Shown here: positions 15,733 through 23,638 of the stretch, one piece after another | Layout: each line of letters opens with the position of its first letter | Position numbering within the stretch: the stretch's first letter is position 1 | Source of the DNA: a bacterium | Lineage (GTDB): Bacteria > Actinomycetota > Acidimicrobiia > Acidimicrobiales > CATQHL01 | Direction: 5' to 3' | Assembly: GCA_026706565.1 (NCBI GenBank) | Contig: JAPOYM010000098.1 | Coordinates: 1-43,007 of the forward strand | DNA length: 43,007 nucleotides | Program-made: the position numbers and the translations under genes | Notes under the pieces: generated by a model | What the model was told of the DNA's origin: nothing | Databases searched by the model: none | Seen by the model: the letters and a program-made list of their open reading frames with translations, nothing else

Positions 15733-17282
15733 GCGTCGGCCTGGCCTTTCGGCGCAACGCGCTGCGTTACCCGGCCGAGACCGCGCTCTTCGACGTGGGC
15801 CCGCAGCGCCGCGACGTCACCTGGGCGGAGTTGGAGGAGCGGACCAACCGCATCGCCAACACCCTCTCCGGCGCGCTCGGCGTGGCGCCCGGCGACCGGG
15901 TGGCGCTGCTCGTGGCCAACCGCCCCGAGGTCGTCGAGGTGCTCGGCGGGACAACCAAGGCCGCCGCCGTCTACGTGGGGCTCAACTTCCGCCTCGGCCC
16001 CGCCGAACTCGACGCGATCATCGACAACGCCGAGCCGCGGCTGCTGCTCTGTGACACCGAGCATCTCCCACAGACCGCCGAAGTGGCCGAGAAGCACGGC
16101 CTCGAGGTGCTCGACATCGACGCCGAGCCGTACTGCTCCCTGGTGGCCGCTGGATCCTCGGCCTCACCGCCCCCGCTGCACGAGGTGCGATCCGATGATG
16201 ACTTCTGCATCGTCTACACCAGCGGCACCACCGGGCGGCCCAAGGGCGTGCTGTTCGACCACGCCCGGGTGCTGCAGCACGCCACCGTCGCGGCCCTGGA
16301 GTACGAGATCAGAAGCCGCAGCCGCTACCTGCTGCAGATCCCGCACAACTCCAGCGTCAACATCACCATCATCCCGACGCTGCTCATGGGCGCCGCCCTC
16401 GGATTCGGCGACAGCCGCAGCTTCGACCCCCGCCGTTTCGCTGAGACCGTGGACCGCCAGAGCGTCACCCATTCCTTCCTGGTGCCCACGCAGCTGATGC
16501 GCCTGCTGGACCGCCTCCCGCCGGCAGACGACGGCCTGCTGGGCGGGCTGGTGACGCTCGGCTACGGCGCCTCCCCGATCTCCCCGGAGCGCCTCGGCGA
16601 GCTGGTCGGGCGTTTCGGCAACGTCTTCAACCAGCTCTACGGCATGGCCGAGATCGCTTCCATCGGCACGATGCTGCGCAAGGAGGACCACCGTCGGGGT
16701 CTCACCGAACGTCCCGAGTTGCTGAGCTCGTGCGGCCAGCCGTCCTACGTCACCGCCGTGCGCGTGGTCGACCCCGACGGCGACGATGTGGCGCCGGGGG
16801 ACCGGGGCGAGGTCGTCTTCGGCGGTCCCTACGTCATGAATGGCTACTACCGCGACCCTCAGCGCACCGCCGAGTCGCTGCGCGGTGGCTGGATGCACTC
16901 CGGCGACGTGGCCACCGTCGACGACGAGGGCTTCGTCTACATCGTCGACCGGCTCAAGGACCTCATCATCCGCGGCGGGCTGAACATCGCCCCTACCGAG
17001 ATCGAGAAGGTGCTGTACCGCCACCCGACGGTCCTGGAGTGCTCGGTGGTGGGGGTGCCCGACGCCGACTGGGGCGAGGCCGTCGTGGCCGTCGTAGCGC
17101 TCAAGGACGGAGCGACCGCCGGCCCCGCCGAGCTGCGCGAGCACTGCCGCCGCTCGGAGCTCACCTCGATCAAGGTCCCCGAACGGGTCGAGCTGGTCGA
17201 TGCTCTGCCCCACAACGCTGTCGGGAAGATCGCCAAGGACGAGATCCGCAAACGCTACTGGGGCGAGGGGCGCCAGGTGTGA
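15729..17282 (+). CDS. AMP-forming acyl-CoA synthetase (ligase B)
   Basis: A 517-residue FadD-like ANL ligase. The start at ATG 15729 overlaps the DUF35 stop; the longer open frame is the shadow of DUF35. Motifs are the P-loop IVYTSGTTGRPKGV (near residue 158), the YGMAEIAS segment, GYYRDPQ, MHSGDVA, DRLKDLIIRGGLNIAP and the terminal catalytic lysine in NAVGKIAKDEIRK. It differs clearly from ligase A in the acyl-binding region, so the two are not recent duplicates and may activate different intermediates. The stop overlaps the next gene (GTGA). Confidence 0.9.
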   Translation: MSVGLAFRRNALRYPAETALFDVGPQRRDVTWAELEERTNRIANTLSGALGVAPGDRVALLVANRPEVVEVLGGTTKAAAVYVGLNFRLGPAELDAIIDNAEPRLLLCDTEHLPQTAEVAEKHGLEVLDIDAEPYCSLVAAGSSASPPPLHEVRSDDDFCIVYTSGTTGRPKGVLFDHARVLQHATVAALEYEIRSRSRYLLQIPHNSSVNITIIPTLLMGAALGFGDSRSFDPRRFAETVDRQSVTHSFLVPTQLMRLLDRLPPADDGLLGGLVTLGYGASPISPERLGELVGRFGNVFNQLYGMAEIASIGTMLRKEDHRRGLTERPELLSSCGQPSYVTAVRVVDPDGDDVAPGDRGEVVFGGPYVMNGYYRDPQRTAESLRGGWMHSGDVATVDDEGFVYIVDRLKDLIIRGGLNIAPTEIEKVLYRHPTVLECSVVGVPDADWGEAVVAVVALKDGATAGPAELREHCRRSELTSIKVPERVELVDALPHNAVGKIAKDEIRKRYWGEGRQV

Positions 17283-18484
17283 GCGCCGCGGGGCGCCGCT
17301 GCCCGCTCGCCGGGATCGCCGTGGCGGGAGTCGCGGCCACGCGCCAGGCCCGGCGCCTCGAAGTGGGCTCGGTGGAGATCTGCCTCGAGGCGGCCCGCGC
17401 CGCGCTGGACGACGCCGGGATGAGCCTCGACGAGGTGGACGGCATCTCGGCCCCCTGGCCGGGTCCGGGCGGCGCCGTCTTCCATCCCGGCTCTGCGGAC
17501 TGGACGGCCGTCTTCGGCAAGGGGTTCGACTGGGTGGGCGACACCTACCCCCAGGGCGCCCCCGGCCTGCTCGACGCCGCCGGCGCCATCCTCGCCGGCC
17601 AAGCCCGCACGGTGCTGGTGTTCGGGGGCCGCGCAAGCGGCGCCGCGAGCGCCGGGTCGCCCTCTGGCGGCGGCGCCAAGAGCGTCGTCGCTTACACACG
17701 GCCCGACAACGAGTTCGTGTCGTGCTGGGGGTCGCTCACCGCTGCGCAGTTCGCCCTGGTGGCGCAGGTGTACTTCCACCGGTTCGCCCCCGACCCCGAA
17801 CGGGTGGCGCTGGTGGCTGCCACGATCCGCAACGCCGGGTCCGCCAATCCGGCGGCGGTGATGCACGGGCGTGGCCCCTACCGGCCCGCCGATGTGCTGG
17901 CCTCGCCGCCGGTGGCCGAGCCGTTCCGACTGCTGGACCTCTGCCTGGCCACCGAAGGGGCCGCCGCCATGGTGGTCACGAGCCTCGAGCGCGCCCGCGA
18001 TTGCCCCTCGGCGCCGGCGGTCATCCTCGGCGGGGGCTCGGAGTGGTACCGCCAGCAGTACGTGGACCCGCCGCGCTACGACGACGCGGCCCGGATCGGC
18101 GCCGCCGCCTTCCGGCGCAGCTTTGCCATGGCCGGACTCGTTCCCGGCGACGTGGACGTCTTCGAGCTCTACGACATCTGCACCTTCGAGGTGGTCCGTC
18201 AGTTCGAGACGCTGGGGTTCTGCGCAGAGGGCGAGGGTGCCGACTATCTGGCCGAGGCCGGCATCGGAGCGGACGGCCGGCACCCCACCAACACCGACGG
18301 GGGGCTCATGGCGTACTCGCACGTCGGCTGGGGCGGGCCGACGCTGAAGATTGTCGAGGCGGTCCGCCAGATCCGCGGCACCGCCGGGCCCGGACAGGTG
18401 CCGGGCACCGAGGTAGCCCTAGTCACCGGCGCCGGCTCGGGCGCCCAATACCACAACGCGGCACTCCTGGGCGCCGACCGCTGA
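17279..18484 (+). CDS. Thiolase-like (SCP2/Ltp2-type) protein lacking the nucleophilic Cys
   Basis: A 401-residue thiolase-fold protein, starting at GTG 17279 in overlap with the ligase stop. It has the typical N-terminus IAVAGVAATRQ, ALDDAGMSLDEVDGIS and the C-terminal SHVGWGGP (His348). The region that normally holds the acylated Cys reads GRASGAASAG, without Cys. The HDCF motif of true thiolases appears as ELYDICTF (Tyr298). These are the changes seen in Ltp2-type retro-aldolases that work with a DUF35 partner. I therefore infer C-C bond cleavage by retro-aldol rather than thiolysis, with the protein at 15307-15732 as partner. It is the last gene of the operon. Confidence 0.85.
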   Translation: MSAAGRRCPLAGIAVAGVAATRQARRLEVGSVEICLEAARAALDDAGMSLDEVDGISAPWPGPGGAVFHPGSADWTAVFGKGFDWVGDTYPQGAPGLLDAAGAILAGQARTVLVFGGRASGAASAGSPSGGGAKSVVAYTRPDNEFVSCWGSLTAAQFALVAQVYFHRFAPDPERVALVAATIRNAGSANPAAVMHGRGPYRPADVLASPPVAEPFRLLDLCLATEGAAAMVVTSLERARDCPSAPAVILGGGSEWYRQQYVDPPRYDDAARIGAAAFRRSFAMAGLVPGDVDVFELYDICTFEVVRQFETLGFCAEGEGADYLAEAGIGADGRHPTNTDGGLMAYSHVGWGGPTLKIVEAVRQIRGTAGPGQVPGTEVALVTGAGSGAQYHNAALLGADR

Positions 18485-18553
18485 GCCCGAATCACCGTGG
18501 CGCGCAGCCGGTCGATCTCCACCAGCCGGCCCTTCGTGACCCGGAGGGTGCCG

Positions 18554-18619
18554 AAAATGCCGTCGAAACGGTTCAGAAAATGCCGTCGAAACGGTTCAGA
18601 AAATGCCGTCGAAATGGTA
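18554..18619. repeat. Three direct copies of a 23-bp unit upstream of dapA
   Basis: Two perfect units (18554-18576, 18577-18599) and a third partial one (18600-18619) share AAAATGCCGTCGAAACGGTT. They lie in the 294-bp gap between the thiolase-like gene and dapA, in locally AT-richer DNA. They could be iterated protein-binding sites or slippage products. Read on the minus strand, the neighbouring DNA (18485-18553) gives a protein-like phrase GTLRVTKGRLVEIDRL, perhaps a gene relic. The remainder of the gap holds only the dapA -10 box. Confidence 0.75.
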
Positions 18620-18765
18620 CGGTGAGGCCGCGGAGATGGTGTGACGCGATGCGCTGACCGGGAGGGGCGGCATGGGAGCGGGGGCGCTGCCCACCGCCCC
18701 CGCTACCGCCTCCCGCGACTTCCGCTGAGCCCGCGCCGCACCGCGCGCCGGCGGCCGGCGACGGG

Positions 18766-18771
18766 TAGCCT
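18766..18771 (+). promoter_or_regulatory. Candidate -10 box of leaderless dapA
   Basis: TAGCCT lies 7 nt before the dapA ATG (18779), the spacing of a -10 box when transcription begins at the start codon. No Shine-Dalgarno sequence is present, which fits a leaderless message. No convincing -35 is visible. Confidence 0.4.
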
Positions 18772-18778
18772 CGGCGCC

Positions 18779-19702
18779 ATGGCACACCACGGCCACGGCT
18801 CGCCGCGCTTCGGCCGCGTGCTCTGCGCCATGGTCACGCCGTTCACCAGCGACGGCGCCCTGGACCTCGACGGCGCCGCCGAGTTGGCCCGCTGGCTGGC
18901 GGCCTGCGGCAACGAGGGCCTCGTCGTGGCGGGCACCACCGGCGAGTCGCCGACGCTCAGCCACGACGAGCAGATCGACCTCATCGCCGCGGTCACCGAG
19001 GCCGCCGACGTGCCGGTCCTGGCCGGGGCGGGCAGCAACGACACCGCCGCCGCCGTCGAGCTGACCGAGCGGGCCACCGCAGCGGGCGCCGACGGCATCC
19101 TGTCGGTCGCCCCCTACTACAACCGCCCGCCGCAGGCCGGCCTGTACGACCACTTCCGGGCTGTCGCCGCCGCCACGCACCTGCCGATGATCATCTACGA
19201 CATCCCGGTGCGCACCGGCCGCAAGGTGGACACCGCCACGCTGCTGTCGCTGGCGCACGACACCGAGAACATGGCCGGCATCAAGGACGCCGCCGGCGAC
19301 CCCGCCGAGACGGGCCGCCTCATCGCCGCCGCCCCGGAGGGCTTCGAGGTCTACAGCGGCGACGACGCCCTCACCTTGCCGCTGCTGGCGGTCGGCGCCG
19401 TCGGGGTGATCGGCGTGGCGACGCACTGGACCGCAGCCGAGCACCTCGAGATGTTCGACGCCTGGGAGCGCGGCGAGGTGGCCGCCGCCCGGGCCGCCAA
19501 TGCGGCTATGGGCCCCTCCTTCGACTACGAGACCGGGCTCGCCGCGCCGAACCCCATCCCCACCAAGGCGCTGCTGCGTGTGCTGGGCCGCCCGGCGGGG
19601 CGCTGCCGGCCCCCGATGGACGCCGAGCCGGCGGGCCTGGCCGACGACGCCAAGGCCACCCTCGCCACCACTCGCCTGGGCCGGGAACTCGGCTTTGGCT
19701 GA
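18779..19702 (+). CDS. dapA: 4-hydroxy-tetrahydrodipicolinate synthase
   Basis: A 307-residue TIM-barrel lyase condensing pyruvate with aspartate semialdehyde in lysine and diaminopimelate synthesis, needed for cell wall and lysine. ATG 18779 is chosen over an upstream GTG because homologues begin close to FGRVLCAMVTPF and a -10 box sits just before it. Visible elements are GTTGES (52-57), YYNRPPQAG, the catalytic tyrosine Tyr140 (IIYDIP) and the Schiff-base lysine Lys169 (AGIKDAAGD). Length and motifs are standard. It overlaps the RNase J gene by 8 nt, the dapA-rnj order also found in mycobacteria. Confidence 0.93.
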   Translation: MAHHGHGSPRFGRVLCAMVTPFTSDGALDLDGAAELARWLAACGNEGLVVAGTTGESPTLSHDEQIDLIAAVTEAADVPVLAGAGSNDTAAAVELTERATAAGADGILSVAPYYNRPPQAGLYDHFRAVAAATHLPMIIYDIPVRTGRKVDTATLLSLAHDTENMAGIKDAAGDPAETGRLIAAAPEGFEVYSGDDALTLPLLAVGAVGVIGVATHWTAAEHLEMFDAWERGEVAAARAANAAMGPSFDYETGLAAPNPIPTKALLRVLGRPAGRCRPPMDAEPAGLADDAKATLATTRLGRELGFG

Positions 19703-21362
19703 CGAGGTACGGGTCACCTTCCTCGGCGGCCTCGGCGACATCGGCCGCAACTGCGCGGCCATCGAGACCGGCGATGCTCTGCTGCTGCTGGACTGCGGGC
19801 AGATGTTCGCCGGCGAGGACCGACCCGGCGTGGACTCGGTCCTGCCCGACCTGTCCTACGTGTTCGAGCGATCCCGGAAGGTCGTGGGCTGCGTCGCCAC
19901 CCACGGCCACGAGGACCATGTGGGGGCGCTGAGCCACCTGCTGGCCAGGGTGCGCTGCGACATCTACGGCACGCCGTTCACCCTGGGACTGGCGCGGCGG
20001 CGCATCGCCGAGTCGGGCTACGGCGACAGGGCCCGGCTCATCCCGGTGGCCGACGGCGACACGCGGCGCATCGGCCCGTTCGAGTGCGAGTTCATCCCCG
20101 TCACCCACTCGGTGCCCGGCGGCGTCATCACGGCGATCGGCACGCCGCAGGGCGTGCTGCTGCACTCCTGTGACTTCAAGCTGGACTTCTTCCCGGTGGA
20201 CGGGCGGCGCACCGACCTGGCCCGCATCGGCGCCATCTCCCAGGACCCGGGTGTGCGCCTGCTGCTGGCCGACTCCACCAACGCCGAGCGGCCCGGCAGT
20301 TCGCGTTCGGAGAGCGACATCGGGCCTGTGCTGGCGGGGGTGTTCGCCGCCAACGCGGGACGGCGCATCGTGGCGGCGTGCTTCGCCAGCCACCTGCACC
20401 GGGTGCAGCAGATCGTCAGCGCGGCGATCGCCGACGGCAGGCGCGTCGCCACCCTCGGGCTCTCGATGAAGAAGAACGTGGCGCTCGGCCGGGAGTTGGG
20501 CCTGCTGGCGGCGCCGGACAGCGCCTTCGTCGACATCGCGGAGACCGCGGGCATGGCGGCCGGCGAACTGTGCGTGGTCTCCACGGGATCGCAGGCCGAG
20601 GAGCGCTCATCGCTGGCCACCGCCGCAGCCGGCGACGGCCGCTGGATCGACATCGGCCCCGACGACACCGTGGTGCTCAGCTCCAACCCCATTCCCGGCA
20701 ACGAGGTCCGTGTGAGCCGCATGATCAACGACCTCATCGGGCGCGGCGCCCGGGTGGTGCACTCCGGCGAGATCGAGATCCACACCTCCGGGCACGGGCG
20801 CCAGGACGAGCTGGCGGCGCTGCACCAGGCCGCCTCGCCGGAGTGGTTCGTGCCGGTACACGGCGAGCTGCGCCACCTGCGCGCCCACGCCGGCTTGGCC
20901 CGCCGCCTGGGAATGCCCCCCGAGCGGGCACTCGTGGCCCGCGACGGCGACCAGCTGGTGCTTGCCGACGACGGCCTGCGGGTGGAGCCCGCCGTGTGCG
21001 CCGGCGACCATGTGCTGGTACACGGCCCGTTCACCGGGCCCGACCGCGGCGTGCTGGACGAGCGTCTGACCCTGGCTCAGCAGGGGATCGTGGTAGCGAC
21101 GCTGGCGGTGGACCTCGAGGCGGGCGCCATCGTCGGCGAGCCGCAGGTCACCAGCCGGGGCTGGCTGGACGAAGCCGACGCCGACGGCCTCGAGGTCGAG
21201 ATCGAGAAGGAACTGGCCGGCGCGGTGGCCGAGTTCCTGAGCGCCGAACCCCAGGCCACCGCCACCGACGTGCGCCGCGTCGTGCGCCGCACCACGGGCG
21301 CCCTAGTAGCCAACCGCTCCCAACGCCGCCCCACCATCCTCCCCGTAGTAGTCCCCGCCTGA
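19695..21362 (+). CDS. rnj: Ribonuclease J
   Basis: A 555-residue metallo-beta-lactamase/beta-CASP ribonuclease with 5'-3' exonuclease and endonuclease activity in RNA maturation and decay. I take TTG 19695 as the start: it gives LADEVRVTFLGGLGDIGRN, matching the family N-terminus, and lies inside the dapA end. The zinc motif HGHEDH is at residues 70-75. Other hallmarks are VTHSVPG, LLLADSTNAERPG, VSTGSQAEERSSL, IPGNE and the beta-CASP motif HTSGHGRQDE, followed by WFVPVHGELRHL. The C-terminal domain DLEAGAIVGEPQVTSRGW is complete. It ends in Ala/Arg-rich residues. The 65-bp gap to the convergent gene contains no clear terminator. Confidence 0.93.
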   Translation: MADEVRVTFLGGLGDIGRNCAAIETGDALLLLDCGQMFAGEDRPGVDSVLPDLSYVFERSRKVVGCVATHGHEDHVGALSHLLARVRCDIYGTPFTLGLARRRIAESGYGDRARLIPVADGDTRRIGPFECEFIPVTHSVPGGVITAIGTPQGVLLHSCDFKLDFFPVDGRRTDLARIGAISQDPGVRLLLADSTNAERPGSSRSESDIGPVLAGVFAANAGRRIVAACFASHLHRVQQIVSAAIADGRRVATLGLSMKKNVALGRELGLLAAPDSAFVDIAETAGMAAGELCVVSTGSQAEERSSLATAAAGDGRWIDIGPDDTVVLSSNPIPGNEVRVSRMINDLIGRGARVVHSGEIEIHTSGHGRQDELAALHQAASPEWFVPVHGELRHLRAHAGLARRLGMPPERALVARDGDQLVLADDGLRVEPAVCAGDHVLVHGPFTGPDRGVLDERLTLAQQGIVVATLAVDLEAGAIVGEPQVTSRGWLDEADADGLEVEIEKELAGAVAEFLSAEPQATATDVRRVVRRTTGALVANRSQRRPTILPVVVPA

Positions 21363-21427
21363 CCGAGGGGACTGGCCGAGAGAGTGCGCGATCCGCTGCT
21401 CGTGGGCTTCGTGCCAGGTCAGACAGC

Positions 21428-22540
21428 TCAGGGAGCGAGGCGATCGGGATAGGCGCGGTCTGCAGAAGCGGTGTCGTGCAAGGCATCCAGCCTCTCCAAG
21501 GGCGGCACCGAGGCCGCGGCGGGGGCAGGCTCGCCGGGAAGCGGGAAATGGCAGGCCACGAACTGGCCCGAGGGGGCCGGGCGCAGCTCCGGCGCCTGCT
21601 CTGCGCAGAGGTCGGCGGCCCGGTCGCAGCGGGTGCGGAAGCGGCAGCCCGAGGGCGCCTCGAAGGGCGAAGGCGGGTCGCCGCGGAGCACGTCCTCGCC
21701 GCCCTCGGCGGCTGGGTCGAGTTGCGGTATCGAGGCCAGCAGGGCGGCGGTGTAGGGGTGGGCGGGCCGGTCGAAGACCGCGTCGGTCGGGCCGATCTCG
21801 CAGATCCGCCCCAAGTACATCACGCAGACCCGGTCGCTGATGCTCTTCACCACCGCCAGATCGTGGGCGATGAACAGCATGGTCAGGCCGTAGCGGTCCT
21901 TCAGGTCCTCGAGGAGGTTCAGGATCTGGGCCTGGATGGACACGTCGAGAGCTGAGACGGGCTCGTCGCAGATCAGCACGCGCGGGCCCAGCGCCAACGC
22001 CCGGGCGATGCAGATGCGCTGGCACTGGCCGCCGGAGAACTCGTGCGGACGGCGGTCGCCCACCTCGTCGAGGTCCATGCCGACGCTGTCCAACACGGCG
22101 CGCACGCGGTCGGTCGCCGAGGGGCCTCCGCCGGCTCGGGGGCCGGGGCGCTCGGGCCAGATGTCGAGACCCTCCCGCACGATGTCGGCGACCCGCCGGC
22201 GGGGGTTCAGCGAGGAGACCGGGTCCTGGAAGATCATCTGCACGCCGGTGCGGACCCGGCGCAGCTCCTCGCCGCGCAGCGCCGTCAGGTCGACGCCGTC
22301 GAAGACGACGCGCCCGGAGGTGGGGCGCGGGAGCTGCAGCACTGCCCGGGCGGTCGTGGACTTGCCGCAGCCGGACTCGCCGACCAGCCCCAAGGTCTCG
22401 CCCTCGGCCACGTCGAAGCTGACGCCGCTGAGCGCGCTCACCCGCCGGCCCCGGCCCGCCGGGTACCTCACGTGGAGGTCGGTCGCCTGCAGCAGCACCT
22501 CGCCGGTGGGCCGCAGGTGGGCGGCGCCGACTCCGGCCAT
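21428..22540 (-). CDS. Oligopeptide/dipeptide ABC transporter ATPase (OppF/DppF type)
   Basis: A 370-residue ATPase of the peptide/nickel importer family. ATG 22540 overlaps the upstream ATPase stop by one base; the longer frame is a shadow. Motifs are Walker A GESGCGKST, Q-loop MIFQDPVSSLNPR, signature FSGGQCQR, Walker B VLICDEPVSALD and H-loop IAHD. The C-terminal oligopeptide-transporter extension is present with its Cys pattern (GCRFRTRC, DLC, ACHF). About 35 variable residues follow. No permease or binding protein is next to it, so the pair would serve permeases encoded elsewhere or outside a classical operon. Confidence 0.9.
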   Translation of the reverse strand: MAGVGAAHLRPTGEVLLQATDLHVRYPAGRGRRVSALSGVSFDVAEGETLGLVGESGCGKSTTARAVLQLPRPTSGRVVFDGVDLTALRGEELRRVRTGVQMIFQDPVSSLNPRRRVADIVREGLDIWPERPGPRAGGGPSATDRVRAVLDSVGMDLDEVGDRRPHEFSGGQCQRICIARALALGPRVLICDEPVSALDVSIQAQILNLLEDLKDRYGLTMLFIAHDLAVVKSISDRVCVMYLGRICEIGPTDAVFDRPAHPYTAALLASIPQLDPAAEGGEDVLRGDPPSPFEAPSGCRFRTRCDRAADLCAEQAPELRPAPSGQFVACHFPLPGEPAPAAASVPPLERLDALHDTASADRAYPDRLAP

Positions 22541-23604
22541 CAGGCCGCGCCCGCGGCGTCGCTGAGAGCCAGGCCGGCCGCGGTCCGACCGGCGTCGCGG
22601 TTGGCGGCCAGGGCGGCCTCGCCGTCGCTGGTGCCGGCGGGGTAGAAGCACGCGAAGCGGTGCTCGGCGGCGGCGTCGGCTGACAGCGCGGGCGACTCGG
22701 CGAGGCAGCGCGGTCGGGCGTGCGCGCAGCGCGGCGCGAAGGCGCAGCCGCCGGGCAGGGCGGCCAGGTCGGGCGGGCGCCCCGGAATGATCCGCAGGCG
22801 AGTGTGGCTGGGCTGGGCGACCTTGGGGATCGACTCGAAGAGAGCCTTCGTGTAGGGGTGGCGCATCACCGCGAAGAGCCGCGGCGTGGGCGCCTGCTCC
22901 ACGATCCGCCCGGCGTACATGACGACCACCTCGTCGGTCCGCCCCGCCACCACGCCGAGGTCGTGGGAGATGAGGATCATCGCCATGCTGTGCTGTCGCC
23001 TCAGCCGGTCCAGCAGGTCGAGTATCTGCTTCTGCACGGTGACGTCGAGCGCCGTGGTGGGCTCATCGGCGATCAGCAGCTTCGGCTCGCAGGCGAGGGC
23101 GATGGCGATGGCCGCCCGCTGCCGCATCCCGCCGGAGAGCTGATGGGGGTACTCCCGCAGTCGCCGGTCGGGATCGGCGATGCCGACCTGCTCCAGCAGC
23201 TCCCGGGCCCGTCGCATGGCCGCGCGGCGCGGCATCCTGCGGTGGTAGCGGAGCCCCTCGGCTATCTGCCGGCCGACCTGCATCACCGGATTCAGCGAAC
23301 CCGCGGGGTTCTGGAACACCATGGAGGCCTCCACGCCCCAGACGTGGCGGCTCTGGGAGCGCGGCAGGCTGCGCACGTCGCGGCCGTCGAGCAGCACGCG
23401 GCCGGTGGTCGCCGACACTCCCGCCGGCAGCAGGTCCATGACCGAGCGCGCCGTTGCGGACTTGCCCGAACCGGACTCGCCCACGACCCCCAGCGTCCGG
23501 CCGCCGCGCAGGCTGAACGACACGCCGTCCACCGCCTTGAGCTCTCCCCGGTCGGTGGCGAAGGACGTGTGCAGCTCCTCCACGACGAGCACGGGGCGGT
23601 TCAT
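22540..23604 (-). CDS. Oligopeptide/dipeptide ABC transporter ATPase (OppD/DppD type)
   Basis: A 354-residue ATPase partner of the preceding gene. It has Walker A GESGSGKSA (Ala in place of the usual Thr/Ser pair end), Q-loop MVFQNPAGSLNP, signature LSGGMRQR, Walker B LLIADEPTTALD and H-loop ISHDLGVV. The C-terminal extension has GGCAFAPRC, RCL and ACF cysteines, followed by an Ala-rich tail of some 35 residues. It begins about 34 nt after the ArsC-type gene on the same strand and may be co-transcribed with it. The substrate could be peptides, nickel or other small molecules. Confidence 0.9.
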   Translation of the reverse strand: MNRPVLVVEELHTSFATDRGELKAVDGVSFSLRGGRTLGVVGESGSGKSATARSVMDLLPAGVSATTGRVLLDGRDVRSLPRSQSRHVWGVEASMVFQNPAGSLNPVMQVGRQIAEGLRYHRRMPRRAAMRRARELLEQVGIADPDRRLREYPHQLSGGMRQRAAIAIALACEPKLLIADEPTTALDVTVQKQILDLLDRLRRQHSMAMILISHDLGVVAGRTDEVVVMYAGRIVEQAPTPRLFAVMRHPYTKALFESIPKVAQPSHTRLRIIPGRPPDLAALPGGCAFAPRCAHARPRCLAESPALSADAAAEHRFACFYPAGTSDGEAALAANRDAGRTAAGLALSDAAGAA

Positions 23605-23638
23605 CTGCGCCCCGTCGGGGCCTTCGGCCGGCGAAGTG

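Noticed and set aside
17279-18484. Annotating the thiolase-like protein as acetyl-CoA acetyltransferase.
   Set aside because: The nucleophilic Cys and the HDCF histidine are absent.
18554-18619. A short CRISPR array.
   Set aside because: The units are directly adjacent without spacers and no cas genes are present.
21363-21427. A bidirectional terminator between RNase J and the OppF-type gene.
   Set aside because: Only distant, short complementary segments are visible and there is no compact stem.
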